Part shown: positions 38,588 through 43,733 of the stretch, in pieces | Numbering within the stretch: position 1 is the stretch's first letter | How the letters are laid out: every line of letters starts with the position of its first letter | DNA from: Russula earlei | Lineage: Eukaryota; Basidiomycota; Agaricomycetes; Russulales; Russulaceae | Assembly (NCBI GenBank): GCA_025769875.1 | Contig: JAGFNK010000435.1 | Coordinates: forward strand, 1 to 43,733 | Reading direction: 5' to 3' | DNA length: 43,733 nt | Notes under the pieces: generated by a model | Database searches by the model: none | What the model was told of the DNA's origin: nothing | What the model saw: the letters and a program-made list of their open reading frames with translations, nothing else | Program-made: the position numbers and the translations under genes

Positions 38588-38742
38588 GATTTTAACGCCT
38601 CTTAGGATATTGTGTTTCTTTGTGATCGAAAGTGTGCAACATGTATGAGCACGATCATTGTGCTCAAATGAACAAAAAAAAGTGAATTGGAGACGGAAGT
38701 TTCAATCACAAAGAAACATATCATTCCTAAGAGGTGTTAAAA
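38588..38742. repeat. Inverted repeat (MITE-like) upstream of the WD40 gene
   Basis: TTTTAACGCCTCTTAGGATATTG and TTTCTTTGTGAT (38589-38625) return inverted as ATCACAAAGAAACATATCATTCCTAAGAGGTGTTAAAA (38706-38743). A further inverted match, GAGCACGATCATTGTGCTC..TGAACAAAAAAAA (38648-38680), recurs as TTTTTTTTTGTTCACTTGAGCACAATCATTG (38850-38880), right at the WD40 start. It looks like a folded-back mobile element that forms the gene's present 5' flank. Confidence 0.7.
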
Positions 38743-38888
38743 CCACTCGTGACTCATGTTGGATGGACTTGGCTTGGGATTCGTAGTAGAAATGCACCCT
38801 GAAGGAATGGAGTGATTGTGACGAAACTGAATAATATCTCAAATTCAGTTTTTTTTTTGTTCACTTGAGCACAATCATTGCGCATTAT

Positions 38889-40482
38889 ATGCACGGCGAA
38901 GGCGATAAGAATGGTCTTTTCTGGCTGATGGTAGAGAACGGTAGAGAACAGATTATCACGCCAGCAATGACCCCAGCCTCAGGGATTGTCGACTTCAGGC
39001 TTCAGAATACCCTTCAGTGCCATACCAGGCCGGTGAACCATCTTACCGTCAGCCCAGAATGTAGTCGGTTAATAAGCATTGGTACACTCTCATTTCTCAA
39101 CTTCACCTAATCAGCTGACAAATAAACAGGCGACGATTCGAGGACTGTTGTATGGTCTGTTGCTTTGGGGGAGAAGCTTTTCAAAACCGAACGGCCTTTT
39201 AATGGCCCAGCCACAGCTGTATGTTGGACCAGTCAAGATGCAAGCCGCTTTGTCGTCGGGTTCACCAGTGGAGATCTCCATCTCTTCTGGAGCGACAATG
39301 GAAAGGTATTGGAAGTTTCATGTTCCACTTTGATCTCATCTACAGCATGCTCTCAGTCGTACCATGACAATGTAGGAATATCGGGAGGGAATGGGGCTGT
39401 TGAGGGCATCACATATGATGCAATTCACGACAGGATAGCATGCATCTCAGAGAAATCTATGCAGCTGTGGAAGATCAAAGGGACCGAGCTTGTCCCAATT
39501 CTTCCATTGCCACTCATGTCCAAAGGATATGGGAAATCCATTTACTTTTGTGACAATGGGGCAAGCGTCATCCTCTTTTACTTAGACACACATGAGTGGT
39601 AAGTTGCACGTTCTCATTGGTTCCTCAATTGCTCAACCGTTGCAGTGTGTGTTATTCAATCGAGCCCTGGGAAAGGAGGTGGTCAAAAAGACTGACCAGT
39701 TGGATGTATGGTCTCCACAGCCATCACTTTAATCTTGTTCTTACATATAAACAGCGGGTACGCGTCTCTCAACCATGACGGCAAGTTCTTGCTTGTTTCC
39801 AATCTCAAAGATGGTGTTGACGAATACCAATTTCCTAGCCTGGACAAAATCCAGACCTTCACACACCCAATACAGACCAACTGTATCCTCCAGACAAGGT
39901 CTTTACCGTTATGGAATCTCATTGTTGCAGGTGGCGATAATGGCTTCGCTCGTGTATTCAACCGAATCAGTGGCCAGCTAGTCACCGAGATTCACCATGG
40001 AGGTGGGCAACTCCATTAACCTTCCTTGCCCATAACATATAGTTGACGTGTTATAGCTCGTGGTCAGCTTGTACAGGTTGTTGAGGTAGCTCTTGTGGCC
40101 ACTGATTTGCGAGCTACATGCTCACTTTCCGAGTGCAGGCTTTTGTTGACCCTGGTGGACAATGTGTCATAGTTACGGCTGCCCCAGGTGAAGTGCCATA
40201 CGAACTAAAAATATGGTTGTATCAAACTCCAAAGGTGTGTACATATGGCTGATCCCATGTGCATATGATGAATTTGGCATTTAGGCACCCGTAGCCTCAA
40301 AGGAGCCAACACAATCTCCTCTCAGCACTTCTCTCTCGACGTGGTGGGATCGAATTGCCATTGCATTCATTGCCTTCTTGTTTTTGCTGTTTCTTATCAT
40401 TCTTGTGGGAACGTTTTTGGTAACCCATCCGGCGACGCTCTCTCAATGGTCTAGTGGGGGGTATCACCCTTGGAGATTGTAA
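38889..40482 (+). CDS. WD40-repeat protein with a C-terminal membrane helix (seven exons)
   Basis: Exons 38889-39081, 39130-39598, 39646-39705, 39755-40002, 40057-40085, 40139-40234 and 40285-40482 sum to 430 codons plus stop. All introns are 48-54 bp with GT..AG. WD-type blades are visible: LQCHTRPVNHLTVSP..ISIGDDSRTVVW, then ATAVCWTSQDASRFVVGFTSGDLHLFW, GYASLNHDGKFLLVSN and LIVAGGDNGFARVFNRISG. The last exon adds a single hydrophobic helix, IAIAFIAFLFLLFLIILVG, and a short tail, so the propeller would face away from an anchored C-terminus. Such tail-anchored WD40 proteins are a family known in Agaricomycetes; the function is unknown. The first ATG lies at the edge of an inverted repeat, so the original 5' end may be lost. 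Confidence 0.8.
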
Positions 40483-40876
40483 TGGAGATCATGATGACTC
40501 GTAAAATTTGTCAAAAAAAGGTGTTGTGTTAGTGACCGCGCTATGTGTGATACATGAAATCGGGCTCCTGTCTGCTGCTAGCTTCTAGAGTGTCGCCATG
40601 GCGAGTGGGTCTGCACAGAAGACATTTCGCTATGCTATCCCCGCTCGATTTTTTTGTGGATGGTGAGCGAGATCCGCCCCCTTTTGTCCCATTGAGTGAG
40701 TCATCCACAGCGCGATTGTGCATTCAAATTGCCGCCTTTTGATCTAATTTAATAGACTGTCATGTGTTTTGCTGAGTGGATTATTGTCAGCGCATATGCA
40801 TATATTAGGGGCCAATCGACTGAGTTCACATTGTGCCAAAACCCCAACTCCATATCCAACTGTCCTTTATCACCTC
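40483..40876. other. Intergenic spacer
   Basis: 3' flank of the WD40 gene and 5' flank of the next. Frames at 40541-40742 are overlapping and featureless. Confidence 0.4.
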
Positions 40877-42411
40877 ATGTCCCAACACGCCGGCATCCCA
40901 GTTGAGTCGTTTCTCTCATTGTGTCTTCTCTGCTGAGTAAAATTGTAGAACTGGGGGGCTCCTCATTTCACTGTTGCCACTCGATCAGCCCGTCCCTTCG
41001 ACTTTGAAGACGACGAGATGCAGTCCGATGACCTGGACATCCCCTATGATGACAACCTGAATATGGACACTGACATGGAGCATACAATTGGCACAGGTCA
41101 GTGCACGGGCGTTGACTGACTTGTGCTCAATTGTCTGCAGGCAGCCTTGGCCTTAGTATGAGCACATTCAATCAGCTCGTTAATGCTGCTTCTGAGACAG
41201 CAGCCGTGGCGGTCATGAGAGCCATGAGAGCTGGGGACATGAATCCACCTAATAATGTTCCTGCTCCTCCTGAAGATCCAGGTACCACCGGAAACGAATT
41301 GGACACGGGCATTCCCAAGCCTTTCCAACGTATGTGTTTCCCGGCTCTATGACCTTTTGTTGTCATCACTTTTGCAGCCCCACGCGGTAAGAAGAAGACT
41401 CCTCATGCAAACCAGAACAAACTTGTGGATGTATGTAGTTCTACCTCCCATTCATTGTTGCTACTGACGTCTCTCTCCTAGGAGGCAATGCGCAAGTTCC
41501 TGGATAACAAAGGTGCTCTTGCAAGAAGGGATTTCTTCCCTGACGAACCCGACAAGTGAATGGTTGATGCGTTCGAACAGTATGGTGTTGGTGGCCCGAA
41601 TCCTGACGCTCCTCATGTTTCCTTGACACAGACCTTCAAGGGAAAATGGAACAAGGAGGTGGTTGACCTGCTCATGACAGCTTTTATCATGGACGTCAAA
41701 AAGGGAGCATATCAGCCCGTCCAGCACAATTGGATGCAGATGACTGAGGATAATGTAAGGAAGAGGTGCCAGAGCAAGCTATATCGCATGCAGTACATTT
41801 GCTGGACAGGAAAGCGCCCATATACAGATAAGGTCGCCCGGATGTATCAAAGGCGGCAGGAGGTTTGTCTTCTCATCGGCGCGTCGCACCATTCACTGAC
41901 CTTTCCATAGACGTACTACAGAAGGAGGAAGATATGTGAGTTTAACAGCCATAGAGACTCAGAAACATGGAAGCATGTGGGCATATTGTTGGACGCCCTT
42001 GGCCCTCAGGGTACAAGTGATGATGAGACCGACGACGATTCAAACCATTCGAATTGAGACTCACGCTTTAAGACCCTCCGGCATCTTGATATGGGTTTTC
42101 TGAATCCTGCCATGGCCGACATATGGGCAGCGGTGGAATCATATCCATTGTCTCTCTGCCCCTCACGTGGAAACCGGTCTTTCAAATGCATTGCAAAGGC
42201 CAAAAGTGTCAGCAAGCGTGTGCCGCTGCCAGGTCTTCCATTGAACTTTTACAACCCACAGTGGTTGCCAAAAAGTCCTCCCCACTTTCAGAAGCTTGTA
42301 AAGGCAGAGTTCCCTCTTCCCATCCTGGTGAGTTATCATTTCATTTATTATCAGAAGCTTCACATCTGTACTTAGGCCCCCTACGAAAGCGACTACATGG
42401 GGCAGATATAG
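40877..42411 (+). pseudogene. Unknown seven-exon gene with two in-frame TGA codons
   Basis: Predicted exons: 40877-40900, 40949-41096, 41141-41329, 41378-41430, 41482-41862, 41911-42327 and 42376-42411, with six GT..AG introns of 44-51 bp. The total is 416 codons and stays in one frame from ATG to TAG. Two internal TGA codons (41557, 42055) break it. The start is acidic (FDFEDDEMQSDDLDIPYDD), followed by RGKKKTPHANQNK, then a conserved-looking domain with TFKGKWNKEVVDLLMTAF, QKRQ-like basic stretches, SDDETDDDS, and FYNPQWLPKSPPHFQKL. I recall similar multi-copy unknown proteins in Agaricomycetes but cannot name the family. Intact splicing suggests recent inactivation; each TGA is one change from TGG or CGA. 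Confidence 0.65.
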
Positions 42412-42721
42412 GACAAAATTTCTGGTCCAAGCATGGTTAGATTGTGATTTTCCCTCTTGTGTCTTCCATTACTTACCGTACCTTACAGGTTCTATGTGAT
42501 GCGGGCAATGTATGTGTGGCATAGATATGGGTGATGAAGGATTCGCATCGTATCATTGTTGTTGGGTGACTTGATATGAAATGATATACTACATCCGAGT
42601 TACATCCGAGTGTCAAGAACTAGAGGGATCTGCAGCGCTTGTCTCGATGGCGCTGAGGCCCGTCAAAAGTCCTGAAAACTAATGGTCAGTTGTGATTTCC
42701 AATCAAGATGACATGACTGAC
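42412..42721. other. Convergent intergenic spacer
   Basis: Lies between the 3' ends of two genes on opposite strands. TGATATGAAATGATATAC and a repeated TACATCCGAGT (42590-42611) are the only notable items. Confidence 0.4.
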
Positions 42722-43733
42722 TCAGGTCAGCGGTTTCATCACCAGGATCTGGTGGTCCCAGTCTCGGTAAATAGCATGGTAGATGTTGCGATTTCCTGGC
42801 ACTATCGTTACTTCTTTCTGTGTCTCCGATGACCACAGATTTGCACCAAAATCTGGGTAACATGCGAAAGGGTTCGGAAGAGATGTCGGAGGTGCAAGAT
42901 AGTGGTGAACAGCTAGGAATAGCTTTTCTTTGCTATCCTGTATAAGGAATATTGCGCGGACGATTCCCAGAACCAGGGAATTAGCACTACCCGTGTCTTG
43001 GAAGAAAATGACACCATGTCTCTTTGACGTGCGATAAGTTGTAAATTCACGGCCGTAAATTGTCACCCTGTCCTGGAAGTTGACTCCATCCTGAAAATTC
43101 CCCAATTCACATTGCAGATCGCTCTTGTACTTGTTCATTGCATTGTTAATAACGTCACTTAGTGGCCTTAATCTTGGTGTAGCCACCTTTGAGGATTCAT
43201 CTATGCGGCTGTCATCTCCCTGTCCCAAAGTATCTTAGTCGAGTGCGTACCTGTTTTCTTACTGCCGAATGGACATTCCCTGATTGCGATGCTATCTTTC
43301 CATGCATCCAGACAGCGTAAACGTTGAATAGTTGCCTGCATGGTCGACTTGGCAGAGAAGGCCGCAAACATACCCTTCTCCATTTCGCCTTTGTTTCTCG
43401 TAAGTGTGTTGCAACTGGAGGAAAGGAGTCTCACGTACCTGGCTTATTGTTCATGTTTGAGCGCTGCAAATCACCTATGACCCTTTCGAACGGAAACATC
43501 CACCAGCCCTGAACAGGGCCATATAAACGAAGATAATTGCCGACAAGGAGGGCATTGAGATGGTTGGGGGCGGAAACGCTGGGTGGGTCGGAGCTCCCTC
43601 AGCATTTTAAGGTAATTTTTCATGGTCTTCTTATATTCTTTGATGTGCTTGGCTGATATATGTTGAGACATTGCCCATCTGATCACAGTGGCGAGTAGGA
43701 AAGTACTCTGCACCAGTTTCGCCCTGTATTTGT
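42722..43733 (-). pseudogene. C-terminal part of a Tnp2-type (CACTA/EnSpm) transposase, runs off the right edge
   Basis: The minus strand reads VIRWAMSQHISAKHIKEY and LKMLRELRPTQRFRP, then PNHLNALLVGNYLRLYGPV and GWWMFPFERVIGDLQRSN. A 50-bp GT..AG intron (43438-43389) joins EMEKGMFAAFS. The final domain, 43228-42722, has VTIYGREFTTYRTSK and VTIVPGNRNIYHA. The PNH-then-YGPVxGWWxFPFER block is typical of the conserved region in the C-terminal half of Agaricomycete Tnp2-like transposases. There is a one-base frame change in the C-run at about 43567-43571, and another frame change near 43225-43250 (a 31-bp intron there does not restore frame). The catalytic N-terminal part lies beyond 43733. Probably a pseudogene. 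Confidence 0.7.

Noticed and set aside
1..43733. CRISPR arrays, tRNA or rRNA genes, bacterial operons
   Set aside because: No spaced direct repeats, cloverleaf sequences or rRNA blocks were seen; introns and retroelements show eukaryotic DNA.

Overview
The window looks like a stretch of nuclear chromosome from a filamentous basidiomycete, probably an Agaricomycete. Introns are 48-61 bp with GT..AG ends. Several genes resemble lineage-expanded Agaricomycete families: a WD40 protein with a C-terminal membrane helix, a Tnp2-type transposase and an ATF/CREB bZIP factor. Chromodomain Ty3/gypsy elements dominate. A Ceratobasidium/Rhizoctonia-like fungus would fit, but that is an inference. I saw no tRNA, rRNA or CRISPR array.

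Layout. (1) 1-20659 is a nested retrotransposon cluster. Its left edge is a decayed gypsy element on the minus strand (3' LTR 1-295, pol remnant to about 1929), followed by a related plus-strand LTR (1930-2758) with a primer-binding-like site. A solo LTR of a second family (B) is inserted behind it (TSD GCTAA). That solo LTR is split by a young, almost intact 6738-bp Ty3/gypsy element on the minus strand (3023-9760). Its two 323-bp LTRs look identical, its TSD is CCTTG, and it carries gag, protease-RT-RNase H, integrase-chromodomain and a third ORF. From 10880 to 20659 lies an old plus-strand gypsy element (C). Its gag, integrase tail and third ORF are broken by a ~0.6-kb insert, by two ~1.95-kb hAT-like terminal-inverted-repeat elements and by another solo LTR (TSD CCATT). 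(2) 20660-30190 is GC-richer single-copy-looking DNA. It holds an intact Atf1-like bZIP gene and a broken gene for a putative secreted protein. (3) 30194-38742 is a second repeat-rich block. It has a 92-bp hairpin, a second LTR A followed by an unrecognised 351-residue ORF, a four-unit 153-bp tandem repeat, a ~1.75-kb palindrome carrying a NUDIX gene fragment, and LTR fragments. (4) 38889-43733 holds a seven-exon WD40/membrane gene, a seven-exon unknown gene with two in-frame TGA codons, and a partial, frameshifted Tnp2-type transposase on the minus strand.

The most informative part is the young element, whose expression and replication signals can largely be read from the sequence. An 11-nt sequence 34 nt after the TATA box is exactly complementary to an 11-nt site just past the 5' LTR, which is Tf1-type self-priming. 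The roughly 580-nt leader contains no ATG in any frame yet is open in the gag frame for about 141 codons. Gag and pol overlap at a correctly phased AAATTTT slippery heptamer, followed after 7 nt by a 7-bp stem, which is a -1 frameshift signal. A third ORF after the chromodomain has a recognisable relative at the same place in old element C. This ORF3, and the captured host gene fragments (SNU23-like and NUDIX-like) inside repeats, are the best candidates for undescribed biology. Several frameshifts fall in C/G runs and may be assembly errors.
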